Origin: an uncultured Pseudomonadota bacterium
GTDB taxonomy: Bacteria; Myxococcota_A; UBA796; SXON01
Length of the DNA stretch: 43,460 nt
Assembly (NCBI GenBank): GCA_903900265.1
Contig: CAIUMM010000048.1
Coordinates: forward strand, 1-43,460
Reading direction: 5' to 3'
The notes beneath the pieces were generated by a model, which ran no database searches, was not told the DNA's origin, and saw nothing but the letters and a program-made list of their open reading frames with translations. Positions 24,545 through 34,911 of the stretch are shown here, piece by piece. The translations under genes and the position numbers were made by a program. Every line of letters starts with the position of its first letter. Within the stretch, counting starts at the first letter, position 1.

Positions 24545-25408
24545 TTGACAAACCCAACTGATGAGCCGGAAGTCGTTGCACCCGGTCCCGATCTGCCGCC
24601 GACCGCCCATGGAGCCAATGGGGACGGCGAAAACGAAGAGATGAACGTCGATCTTGCGCTCGACATCGATCCGGACCTGCTGGAGGCCGCCCTCGCCGCG
24701 GTCCGGCCCCGTCGCGCGCCGCCTCCCGAAGCCAAGCCCGCGGTCCGAAAGCCGGAAGCGCCCGATCCTCGAATCGTCGCGCTGCACGGCCGCCTGCGCG
24801 AACAAGCGGAGCGCATGGCGGTCTTGGAGGAGTCGTTGCGTCGCGACTCAGAGGCTCGCGCAACGGCCGAGGCCCAGCTTGCGGAGCTGCGCGCCAGCGT
24901 GAAGGTGCAGATCGAGGATTTTGATCGCTTTCGGCAGCGCGCGCGCAAAGAAAAAGAGGACGCCGAACGTGTAGGAGAAGAACGCATTTTGCGTCAATTT
25001 CTCGACAGCGCGGAGAACATCGAACGAGCCTGGCAGCACGCGCAGATCAACTCGGACAAGCTCATCACCGGGCTGAACATGATCGTCGAGCAGTTTCGGT
25101 CCACCCTGCGCAAGTGTGGCGTGGAGCGCATCGTCGCCGGGCCGGGCACCGCGTTCGACCCCGAAGTGCACGAGGCAGTGCTGCACGTTCAGACCGGCGC
25201 GCACCCTGCCGGCGCCATCGTGGATGAGGCTGCGCCGGGCTTCCGTTTTCGCGGAAAGCTGTTCCGCGCCGCTCGAGTCACCGTCGCCGCGCCATCTACT
25301 ACAAGCGCCGACACCGCCGAGCCGGACGCACCATCGGTTACATTCCCCGCCCCTCCCGAATCCGCCTCGCGGATCGCGGCTGCCCCTTCCCTGAAAGACC
25401 CCGAGTAA
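24545..25408 (+). CDS. grpE: Nucleotide exchange factor GrpE
   Basis: A 287-residue co-chaperone that releases ADP from DnaK. The core (about residues 75-245) shows the long coiled coil (REQAERMAVLEESLRRDSEARATAE), the DFDRFRQRARKEKEDA helix, LDSAENIERAW, and the terminal beta domain AFDPEVHEAVLHV ... PGFRFRGKLFRAARVTVA. An acidic N-terminal extension of about 70 residues and a Pro/Ser/Ala-rich C-terminal tail of about 40 residues make it longer than the usual 180-210. Start is TTG at 24545, the first start codon in frame, with a GGAA stretch 10 nt upstream. Stop and dnaK start are separated by only 3 nt. The perfect TATAAT upstream may drive both. Confidence 0.93.
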   Translation: MTNPTDEPEVVAPGPDLPPTAHGANGDGENEEMNVDLALDIDPDLLEAALAAVRPRRAPPPEAKPAVRKPEAPDPRIVALHGRLREQAERMAVLEESLRRDSEARATAEAQLAELRASVKVQIEDFDRFRQRARKEKEDAERVGEERILRQFLDSAENIERAWQHAQINSDKLITGLNMIVEQFRSTLRKCGVERIVAGPGTAFDPEVHEAVLHVQTGAHPAGAIVDEAAPGFRFRGKLFRAARVTVAAPSTTSADTAEPDAPSVTFPAPPESASRIAAAPSLKDPE

Positions 25409-25411
25409 CGC

Positions 25412-27316
<1,905 letters not shown>

Positions 27317-27319
27317 CGC

Positions 27320-28702
27320 GTGCCGTTTGATGTGCGGGTGCTCACGGTGCCCACGGGCGCCGCAGAGGTTCGCTTTGCGGACGTCGATGGCGACAAAAAG
27401 GCGGAGATCCTCCTTCTGTCGCATCAGCCCGTCACCGGACAGCCTGACGCGGCCTCTTTGACGGTGATTCACGGCGATGGCGCGGTGCGCACGGTGTCGC
27501 TGGGGAATCGCCCGATGTTCCTCACCACGGCGCCCTCGATCGGCAGCGCACCTGGAACAGGATTGTGGGGGCTCGGAGCCTCGAGTTGGCAAGTCTGGAG
27601 CGGCGATCGCTTCGTGGCGGGAGCAGCCATCGCATCGCCGCTGGGGCAACTGGGCCGCGCGACACCGGAATTCGCGCAGCTCGCGTACACGGTTTTTCCG
27701 GGTGCGGCGGCGCGGATCGCATGGAGCCAAGGCAAGTACCTGTGCACGCTGACCCCAGCGGGGAGCGCCGCCGATGCGTCCTGCGGCAGCGTACCTGCGC
27801 CGGCCCGGGGCGAGCTGAGCGCGACGTGGTCCGAAGGCGGTCAGGTGCTGGCGACGGTGCTGACCCCGCCGCCCTTGTCGGTCAACGACGCCGATGGCGA
27901 CGGCGTCGCCGACCTGCTGATCCCCGACGGCAAGACCCTCGCGGTGTACTACTCCGCAGCCGGCTCCACCCCAGCTACCCACGCGATCGGCGCGCGCGCC
28001 GCGAGCTGGACGTTGCCCATCGACCTCGGGCCCGACACCACGCCCCGGGAGAAAGGCAAGGTGCGCCGCGACGTCAGCGCGGTGTGGTTCGACGATGTCG
28101 ACGCCGACAAGCGCGTGGACCTCAGCCTGCTCCGCTACGTGACCGACGGCAGCTTTTTCGGCGCGACCGCCGAGCTCCTCTACGCCCATGGCAACGGCGC
28201 GGGGTTCGCAGCGGTGCAGACCACGCCGCTCCCCTCGGCCGCGTTCGCTGCGCAGCTTGTGGACGTAGATGGCGACGGCGACAAAGACGTCACCGCCGTG
28301 CTCGTCGACGTGAGCATGGGTAACCTCGCCCGCGGCTTGCTCTCCCACGTGGTGCGCGCCGAGCTCTCGGTGCTGCGCTTTGAGGCCGGCCACTTCAACG
28401 CGCCCGCCCCGATCCACACCGTCAGCTTTCCCCTCGACGCTCCCGACGGATTTCATGTGGACTACAGCCACGACGTCGACGGAGACAAGCGCATCGACCT
28501 CGTCATCGCCGAGTCGGGCGAGGTTCGCGTCTACAAAGGTACGTCCGGCGCAACCGAAGCGACGCCCCGGTGGTCGGTGCCCATGGACGTCCCCGAGGGC
28601 GACGGCACGCTGCTGACCGCCGACCTCGACAACGACGGCCGCGCTGAGGTCATCGTGTGGGGCAAGACCTCGGGCAAGTTGTCGATCCTCCGCGCGCGTT
28701 AG
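27320..28702 (+). CDS. FG-GAP/VCBS-type repeat protein without signal peptide
   Basis: A 460-residue predicted beta-propeller-like protein. Repeated Ca-binding segments of the FG-GAP/VCBS form are visible: RFADVDGDKKAEILLL (about residue 18), VNDADGDGVADLLIPDGK (about 190), VWFDDVDADKRVDLSLL (about 255), LVDVDGDGDKDVTAVL (about 314), SHDVDGDKRIDLVIAESG (about 387) and LTADLDNDGRAEVIVWG (about 436). These proteins normally act outside the cell, but this one has no signal peptide from GTG 27320, and the only in-frame sequence upstream is dnaK-overlapping. It starts 3 nt after dnaK, so it is almost certainly co-transcribed. The partner and the location are unknown. Confidence 0.85.
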   Translation: MPFDVRVLTVPTGAAEVRFADVDGDKKAEILLLSHQPVTGQPDAASLTVIHGDGAVRTVSLGNRPMFLTTAPSIGSAPGTGLWGLGASSWQVWSGDRFVAGAAIASPLGQLGRATPEFAQLAYTVFPGAAARIAWSQGKYLCTLTPAGSAADASCGSVPAPARGELSATWSEGGQVLATVLTPPPLSVNDADGDGVADLLIPDGKTLAVYYSAAGSTPATHAIGARAASWTLPIDLGPDTTPREKGKVRRDVSAVWFDDVDADKRVDLSLLRYVTDGSFFGATAELLYAHGNGAGFAAVQTTPLPSAAFAAQLVDVDGDGDKDVTAVLVDVSMGNLARGLLSHVVRAELSVLRFEAGHFNAPAPIHTVSFPLDAPDGFHVDYSHDVDGDKRIDLVIAESGEVRVYKGTSGATEATPRWSVPMDVPEGDGTLLTADLDNDGRAEVIVWGKTSGKLSILRAR

Positions 28703-28711
28703 GCGCTCGCA

Positions 28712-30529
28712 ATGAAGTGCCTGTCCCGTTCTCTCCCCTGCTCTGCGCACCCCAGCGCCGCGCTCTTGGCGTTGTGCCTCGCCCCCTCGCTCGCCGCCTG
28801 CCACGGTGGCGCGAAGGACGACACCGCCGGTGCGCCGCTCGGCATCACGCTCGCCATGGACGATCAGCTCTACGCGGGCGTCGCCCGCATGGAGATCACC
28901 CCGGAGATCGTCGAAACCTACGTCGACGCAAACGGGAACAACCAGTTCGACGGATGCATGACCGATCCGACCGGCACGCGTCCCGGCTGCAACAATGAAG
29001 GCTACGACGACGTCAATGGCAACGCCGAGTTCGATGGCGTGTGGATCGCCGGGTACCAAACCGCTCGCGCCGCCATGGGCGTACACGATCCCATCACCGT
29101 CGGCGCGGTGGTGTTGTCGCTGAACGAAGACTACGTCGCGCTCGTCGGCGTCGACGTGCTGGGACTGCTGGAGAACCGCACCCGCGACATCCGGGACGTG
29201 CTGGAGGCAGAAGGCTTTGACAGAAACCACCTGATCATCTCGTCCTCCCACGCGCACTCAGCGCCCGACAGCGTCGGCATCTGGGGCCTCGATGAGAAGC
29301 TGATCCCGGGCACCTACGCGCCCTTTATGGACGCCATCGAAGGCAACATCGCAGACACCATCCGGCTCGCCGCCGCCGACATGGTGCCGGTCTCGCCCAC
29401 GCAAGGACTCGTGCATATGTCGGATGACCCGACGCTGAACGGTGCGCCCTTCGGCGGGGTGAACCCGAACGATCGGATGCTCGGAGGCATCAACGACATT
29501 CGCGATCCGATCATCCCGGCCGATGCGGTGTGGGCCTTAGCGCTGGATGGCGCGGACGGGCGCGTGGCGACGGTGATCTCCTCGTCCGGACACCCCGAGG
29601 TCTCGGGCAGCGACCACAGCCAACTGTCCTCGGACTTCGTCGGCTATGCGCGAGACTACATCGACGCAGCCGACGGCGGGACCACCGTGTACCTGTCCGG
29701 CGCGCTGGGCGGCATGCAGTCGGCGAGCGGCAGCACCCTGCCGATGGTGGACGAGAGCGGCGCGCGACTGCTGGACGAAAACGGCGATCCGACGTGGATG
29801 GAGGACGCCAGCGGCTTTGAGGGCGCCCGCACCTGGGGCGTGCTGGTCGCGCAAGCCGCTCAAGCGGCGCTGACCGACGCGACCCCGTGGACGGCGATTG
29901 ACATCCGCTGGCACGACGTGTTGATCCCTGTCAACAACATCAGCTTCAAGCTTGCGTTTTTGAGCAAGCTCATCGACACCCCCGACGAGTACGTGGTGCA
30001 GGACAGCAGCTGCCCGGGCTGGGGCACCGATCACGACCTGTTCGGATGCGTGCCCGGGGCGGTGTGGCAGATCGGCCTCGGCCCCAGCACGCTCGCCAGC
30101 GCGCCGGGAGAGCTGATGCCCGAGCTGTTCTACGGAGTGCCGGACGAAGCCGCGATGGCGGATGCATCCCTGCGCCCCACCGATCGCCGCTGGGTACAAG
30201 CGAGCGACAGCTGCGCGACCGTGGACTACGCGGATTGCAAGGACAAAGACGCGCTGAACGGCTGCGATTGCCTGCACGCACACGCCGCGCCCTACCGCAT
30301 CTCCGACAACGGCGTCGGCAGCATCGAGTCGATGATCCCCGGCACCTACAAGGTCCCGCTCGGCATCACCAACGCGTACTGCGGCTACATCGTGCCCGCG
30401 CCCGACTTCAACACCTACGTCTCGGTGCTCACCGACGACGGCGACCACTACGAGGAGACCAACTCATGCTCAAAGGACTTCGGCAACTTGATTCAGGACG
30501 CATGGCTGGCGCTCGAGGCGGGGCAATGA
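28712..30529 (+). CDS. Neutral/alkaline ceramidase-like lipoprotein
   Basis: A 605-residue predicted lipoprotein. The signal peptide ends SLAAC near residue 30. The ceramidase N-terminal domain is recognisable from YAGVARMEITPEIV, a long stretch ending LVGVDVLGL, the catalytic-region motif LIISSSHAHSAPDSVG (zinc-binding His pair, equivalent to SHTHSGP), VISSSGHPEVSG, and YLSGALGGMQSASG. Neutral ceramidases cleave ceramide to sphingosine and fatty acid; some bacterial members act on other amides. Two Asp-rich loops, DANGNNQFDG and DVNGNAEFDG, are inserted after ITPE and look like Ca-binding loops. Several Cys pairs suggest disulfides. It starts 9 nt after the FG-GAP stop and overlaps the next gene by 4 nt (ATGA). 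Confidence 0.82.
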   Translation: MKCLSRSLPCSAHPSAALLALCLAPSLAACHGGAKDDTAGAPLGITLAMDDQLYAGVARMEITPEIVETYVDANGNNQFDGCMTDPTGTRPGCNNEGYDDVNGNAEFDGVWIAGYQTARAAMGVHDPITVGAVVLSLNEDYVALVGVDVLGLLENRTRDIRDVLEAEGFDRNHLIISSSHAHSAPDSVGIWGLDEKLIPGTYAPFMDAIEGNIADTIRLAAADMVPVSPTQGLVHMSDDPTLNGAPFGGVNPNDRMLGGINDIRDPIIPADAVWALALDGADGRVATVISSSGHPEVSGSDHSQLSSDFVGYARDYIDAADGGTTVYLSGALGGMQSASGSTLPMVDESGARLLDENGDPTWMEDASGFEGARTWGVLVAQAAQAALTDATPWTAIDIRWHDVLIPVNNISFKLAFLSKLIDTPDEYVVQDSSCPGWGTDHDLFGCVPGAVWQIGLGPSTLASAPGELMPELFYGVPDEAAMADASLRPTDRRWVQASDSCATVDYADCKDKDALNGCDCLHAHAAPYRISDNGVGSIESMIPGTYKVPLGITNAYCGYIVPAPDFNTYVSVLTDDGDHYEETNSCSKDFGNLIQDAWLALEAGQ

Positions 30530-31455
30530 GCGCGCTGCTGCTGCTCGCGCTCGCAGGTTGTTCCCCGACGCCGGACGCCAAGCCCGCGGCGGACGCCGCC
30601 CCCGCGCTTCGTCCGGTGCGGGTGGCGCTGAACTGGTTTCCCGAGCCGGAATTCGGCGGGTTCTATGAAGCGGCGCTCGCAGACACCTACAAGAAGGCAG
30701 GTCTCGACGTGACGATCATCCCGGGTGGGCCCGGAGTTCCAGTGTTGGAGATGCTCGCTTCCGGCCAGGCGGATGTCGCGCTCGCTGGAGCCGATGACCT
30801 GCTGGTGAAGCGGGCCAAGGGGCTCGATGCCGTCGCGGTGTTCGCCGGTTTTCAGGACTCGCCGGTGGGGTTGATGGTGCACGCGGAGTCGGGCTTGACG
30901 ACCGTCGCGCAGATCCAGTCCGGCACGGTCGCGATCGAGGCGGGATCGCCGTTCCAGCAGTACCTGTGGACGACGCAGGGCTGGGAGGGCAAGGTCGCGA
31001 TGGTGCCGACTGCCGGTGGAATCGCCGCGTTTGCCGCGGATCCGAAGCTGATCCAGCAAGGCTACGTGACCAGCGAACCCTGCGTCGCGGAAGGCCAAGG
31101 CATCCACGTCAACTTCATCCCCAGCCGCGAGTTCGGCTGGAACCCCTACGCGTCGCTCGCGGTGGTGCGCGGCGCCGAAAAAGACGAGCCGTGGGTCAAA
31201 GCTTTCCGGGACGCATCCAAAGCAGGTTGGACCGACTACATTCGTGACCCGAGCCGCGCTGACGTCGAGATCAACAAGCTCAACCCCGACATGCCGCTCG
31301 ACCGGATGACGTGCATCACGCGCCTGCAAGCGGCCTACGTGGTCGGCACCGACGGCCTCGGCGCGATGACCAGCGCACGCTGGAAAGAGACCGCCGACGC
31401 GCTGAACAAGGTCGGGCTCTCCGTCGTCGCCGATGGGGCGTGGCTGAAGCCATAG
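30526..31455 (+). CDS. NMT1/THI5-like substrate-binding lipoprotein
   Basis: About 309 residues. It resembles ABC-transporter solute-binding proteins of the NMT1/THI5 family (pyrimidine precursor, riboflavin, taurine or nitrate-type ligands). RVALNWFPEPEFGGFYEAALADTYKKAGLDV is the family N-terminal signature, followed by PVLEMLASGQADVALAGADDLLV. The short signal ends ALAGC. The start is ambiguous: ATG 30526 has GAGG 7 nt upstream and overlaps the previous stop (ATGA), but ATG 30502 would add MAGARGGA and give a better positively charged signal peptide. No permease or ATPase gene is adjacent, so its transporter is missing from this locus. Ligand unknown. Confidence 0.8.
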   Translation: MSALLLLALAGCSPTPDAKPAADAAPALRPVRVALNWFPEPEFGGFYEAALADTYKKAGLDVTIIPGGPGVPVLEMLASGQADVALAGADDLLVKRAKGLDAVAVFAGFQDSPVGLMVHAESGLTTVAQIQSGTVAIEAGSPFQQYLWTTQGWEGKVAMVPTAGGIAAFAADPKLIQQGYVTSEPCVAEGQGIHVNFIPSREFGWNPYASLAVVRGAEKDEPWVKAFRDASKAGWTDYIRDPSRADVEINKLNPDMPLDRMTCITRLQAAYVVGTDGLGAMTSARWKETADALNKVGLSVVADGAWLKP

Positions 31456-31479
31456 TCGGGCACAGGCGCGGGCGCAGAC

Positions 31480-34400
31480 TCAGCTCTGCAGCAGCGCGAT
31501 CATGTCCTCCACGCTCATCGCGCCTCCGCCCTCCGCGCCGGAGAGCACGGCTGAGACCAGCTCGCGCTTCTCGACGTGGAGGTCGAGCATTTGCTCCTCC
31601 ACGGTGTTGCGCGCCACCAATCGGTAGATGGTGACTGCGCGCTGCTGGCCAATGCGGTGCGCTCGATCCGCCGCTTGGTCCTCGACCGCCGGGTTCCACC
31701 ACGGATCGAGGATCACAACGTCGCTCGCCGCCGTGAGGTTGAGGCCGACCCCGCCGGCCTTTATCGACAGCAGAAACGCATCCCCTTCTCCCGCCATAAA
31801 CGCTGATACTTCGTCGTCTCGCTGCTTGGGAGACGTCGTCCCATCGAGGTAGCGGTAGCGGATATCGTTGTCGGACAACGCTTCGGCCGCCAGCCGAAGG
31901 TGCTCGGTGAACTGACTGAACACCAAAACGCGGCGCCCGCCCTCTTTGAGCTCGCGCACGAGGTTCACGAGCGCGTCCAGCTTGGGCGAGCCTCCGGTCC
32001 AGGTCGGATCGATCAAGCCGGGATGACACGCGATCTGCCGAAGCCGCGTCAGCGCAGTCAGAACGTAGAACCGGTGTTGTTCCGGCCGCGTGGCGTCGTC
32101 CATCCCTTGAAGGACGCGCGCCGTCGCCGATCGCATCTCGTCGTAGCGTTGCCGGGCGGCGGTCCCAAGGTCCACGTCGATGCGCACCTCGGTGCGCGGC
32201 GGCAGATCCTTCGCGACCTCGCCCTTGGTGCGACGAAGCACAAAAGGCTGGATCAATCGGGCGAGTCCGCTGCGAGCGTCGGGATCGCGGTCGCGCTCGA
32301 TGGGGTTGACCCAACGCTCCCGGAAGTGCTCGGCAGAGCCGAAGACCCCGGGCAGAATGACACGGAACAAGCTCCACAGCTCGCCGATTCGGTTCTCGAT
32401 CGGGGTGCCGGTGAGCGCGATCCTGCAATCGGCGTCGATGTGCACCGCAGCCTGCGCCCGCTGCGTGCCGGCGTTCTTCAAGGCGTGGGCTTCATCAAAC
32501 ACGACGGTCGAGAACCGCTTTGTCCACGACTCGCGGTCCAGCACCGCGATGTCGTAGCTCGTGACCACCACATCGCCTGGACCGATGTCCGCGAGCGTGC
32601 GTTCACGACCAGCCCCGCGATGCAAGCGCACGTTCAACGAGGGCGCAAAAGCCATGGCCTCGCGGAGCCAGTTGAACGCCAGCGACGTCGGGGCGATCAC
32701 CAACGCCGGCCCGAGATCCGCGCGCGCCAGCAGCACCGTCAGCGCTTGGATGGTCTTGCCGAGGCCCATGTCGTCGGCGAGGATCGCGCCACCGGCCCAG
32801 TGAGCGAGTCGCATCATCCACACGTAGCCGTCCACCTGATATGGCCGCAATTCGGCGCGTAAGCCCTTGGGAAGCGCGGGCTGCAAAGCCCCAGCCTCCT
32901 CCATTCGCAGCAAGCGCTCCTTCCACGCTTGATCGCCGCGCACCTCGGCCCCGCGCAGCGCCAGCTCGGCGAGGAGACCGGCGTTTACCCCCGAGATCTC
33001 CGTCTCGCCCGGAGCTGCACCCGGCTGCGCGCCCGCCGGACGATGCGCGTTCCGCCCCAACGCGATCAACTGCCTGCGTAGACCGTCTTCAATTCGCGCC
33101 CAGTGTCCCTCGGACACCTGAAAGAACGAGCGTCCAAGACGGGCCGCCTCCAGCAGAGCACCCAGCGGCACGGTGGTGCCATCCACCTGGGCCACCCCGG
33201 CTACCTGAAACCAGCGGCCTGAGGAATTGACGTTGATCTTCAACTTGTCGGCCGCGACCTCTCGGCCGATCCGCAGCGGCTTTTGGCGCCACTGCACCGT
33301 CAACCGGTCCCCAGCCGCCGCCAAGCGCTCGACCAACGACAACGATCGCTGCGGATCCTCGACCACCCAGTCGGGGATGTCGAGCACGTAGGGCGCATCC
33401 AGCAGCTCGGCGAGCGCAGCGACGGCCTCCAGCTCCCGCGACAAGAAGCGCCGTGTAGAACGCACGCCGTCGGACGTCGCCGCGATCACCTGAACGGGAC
33501 CTTCACCGGCAACAAATACCGGGCCACCGTCCACCGGCCGCACCCGCACCGAGACCGCGAGCGCGCCCGCGGCCAGCGCCTCGACCACCACCACCGGCAG
33601 CACCGCAGGCGGAACCTCCTCCAGCCCGGTGAGGTTGTCGGTGCGCACCGGGGCGACCCGCGCGAGCCGCGGCAATCGCTCCAGCAAGCCAGGGACCGCC
33701 TCGGCGGGGACGCGCCCACCAAACCGCGCCAACATCGTCAGCACCGCGCGGAGCTGGGGAGAGATGCGCGTGAACTCCACGCCATGCTGGGAGTCCCACC
33801 ACAGCACCTCGTCTTGCAGGTACGTCCCGCCTCGGCCCGCCATCGCCGTGTCGACCGGGACGCCTTCGCCCAAGGACACCACGATGCGCGCCCCGGCTAC
33901 GTCGGTCGCTTCTTCGCGGATATCGAACTGCAGCTCGCGCCGGACCACGCGCACCGCGGACTTTTCAGGCCAGCGGAACACCGTCGGATGATCGACGAGC
34001 GCGATGAGCACCGCGGCAAAGTTCACGCTGCGATTGCGCCCCGTCCACAGCTCCAGCACCGCGGCGTCTCTCCCGCTGCGGCTGGACTCCAGCATGTGGC
34101 CGACGCCATCCAGCGGCCAGAGCGTGATGCGCTGCTTCTTGCCGGTGGCCTCGACGCGCACCGGCTCTAAGCGCTCGCGCTCGGGATCGATCGCCCAACC
34201 TAGCGTGACCGTCGCCTCCGGCACGTTCCCAAGGGCGAGGTCGAGGCTTTGGAGCGTGCGTTGCCAGACCGGAACGCCGAGCGCGGCGTGCAGCTCTTCG
34301 CTTTGTCCCGACTGCCTACGCGCCAACAGCTTCAAGCCGGCTTGCACCACCGCCAATCGCGCGGCGCACGCAGGGCGCGGGGACATACAATCGCAGCGGC

Positions 34401-34911
34401 AGCGGATGGGGGCGTTCTCTTCGAAGGACAGCTCCACTTCGGTCGCGCGATCGCAGCCGGCGACGCGCGCGCGCAGGGACAGCGAGAGCGGATCCAGTCG
34501 ACCAAACGCCGCGGTGCGGGTGTCGCGCACGCCAGCGTCCAACAGCAATTGGCGCTCAGCGAGCAGCGCGGCAAACGCTGGGGCAGCCTCGGGGGCCGGC
34601 TGTGCCGCCGCGAGCTCCGCGTCTATCGCCTGTAGGACGACGGCGGCCGTTCCGGCATCCTCGGCGAACGCGTTTCGGATCTGCTGAAACTGGCGAGCGC
34701 CGATCTGAAACTGTCCGCTAAAAAGCGTGCGCATCTCGCCCTGAAACGCCCACCACGGCACGCGCTCCCCGGCGAAGATGTCGTGCCGCACCATCCACAT
34801 GTGGGCGGACTCGTGCAGCACCTCGGCGAGCCCGACGCTGGCGAGCCAGGCTTGCCATTCGGCGAGCCCGAAGGTGCTGGGGGGCAGGATTCTAGCCACG
34901 GCGAGGCTCAC
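31480..34911 (-). CDS. SNF2-family ATPase/helicase with SWIM-like zinc motif
   Basis: About 1143 residues. The C-terminal half is a Swi2/Snf2 translocase: motif I ADDMGLGKTIQAL (about residue 710), VIAPTSLAFNWLREA, motif II VVFDEAHALKN (about 800), ALTGTPIENRIGELWSLF, and motif VI QAADRAHRIGQQRAVTIYRL (about 1085). Near residue 170 is a Cys-rich patch (IRCRCDCMSPRPACAARLAVV) like a SWIM zinc finger in which the terminal Cys-x-His is Cys-Ala-Ala, so metal binding is doubtful. The region between is typical of large bacterial SNF2 proteins. Such enzymes remodel protein-DNA complexes, often with RNA polymerase (compare RapA). Start is GTG 34911 or 34899; either overlaps the iadA stop, so it is probably co-transcribed with iadA. 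Confidence 0.9.
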   Translation of the reverse strand: MSLAVARILPPSTFGLAEWQAWLASVGLAEVLHESAHMWMVRHDIFAGERVPWWAFQGEMRTLFSGQFQIGARQFQQIRNAFAEDAGTAAVVLQAIDAELAAAQPAPEAAPAFAALLAERQLLLDAGVRDTRTAAFGRLDPLSLSLRARVAGCDRATEVELSFEENAPIRCRCDCMSPRPACAARLAVVQAGLKLLARRQSGQSEELHAALGVPVWQRTLQSLDLALGNVPEATVTLGWAIDPERERLEPVRVEATGKKQRITLWPLDGVGHMLESSRSGRDAAVLELWTGRNRSVNFAAVLIALVDHPTVFRWPEKSAVRVVRRELQFDIREEATDVAGARIVVSLGEGVPVDTAMAGRGGTYLQDEVLWWDSQHGVEFTRISPQLRAVLTMLARFGGRVPAEAVPGLLERLPRLARVAPVRTDNLTGLEEVPPAVLPVVVVEALAAGALAVSVRVRPVDGGPVFVAGEGPVQVIAATSDGVRSTRRFLSRELEAVAALAELLDAPYVLDIPDWVVEDPQRSLSLVERLAAAGDRLTVQWRQKPLRIGREVAADKLKINVNSSGRWFQVAGVAQVDGTTVPLGALLEAARLGRSFFQVSEGHWARIEDGLRRQLIALGRNAHRPAGAQPGAAPGETEISGVNAGLLAELALRGAEVRGDQAWKERLLRMEEAGALQPALPKGLRAELRPYQVDGYVWMMRLAHWAGGAILADDMGLGKTIQALTVLLARADLGPALVIAPTSLAFNWLREAMAFAPSLNVRLHRGAGRERTLADIGPGDVVVTSYDIAVLDRESWTKRFSTVVFDEAHALKNAGTQRAQAAVHIDADCRIALTGTPIENRIGELWSLFRVILPGVFGSAEHFRERWVNPIERDRDPDARSGLARLIQPFVLRRTKGEVAKDLPPRTEVRIDVDLGTAARQRYDEMRSATARVLQGMDDATRPEQHRFYVLTALTRLRQIACHPGLIDPTWTGGSPKLDALVNLVRELKEGGRRVLVFSQFTEHLRLAAEALSDNDIRYRYLDGTTSPKQRDDEVSAFMAGEGDAFLLSIKAGGVGLNLTAASDVVILDPWWNPAVEDQAADRAHRIGQQRAVTIYRLVARNTVEEQMLDLHVEKRELVSAVLSGAEGGGAMSVEDMIALLQS

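Noticed and set aside
30046..30525. NMT1-like gene starting far upstream at 30046
   Set aside because: That part is an Arg-rich shadow of the ceramidase gene; the signal peptide begins near 30502-30526.
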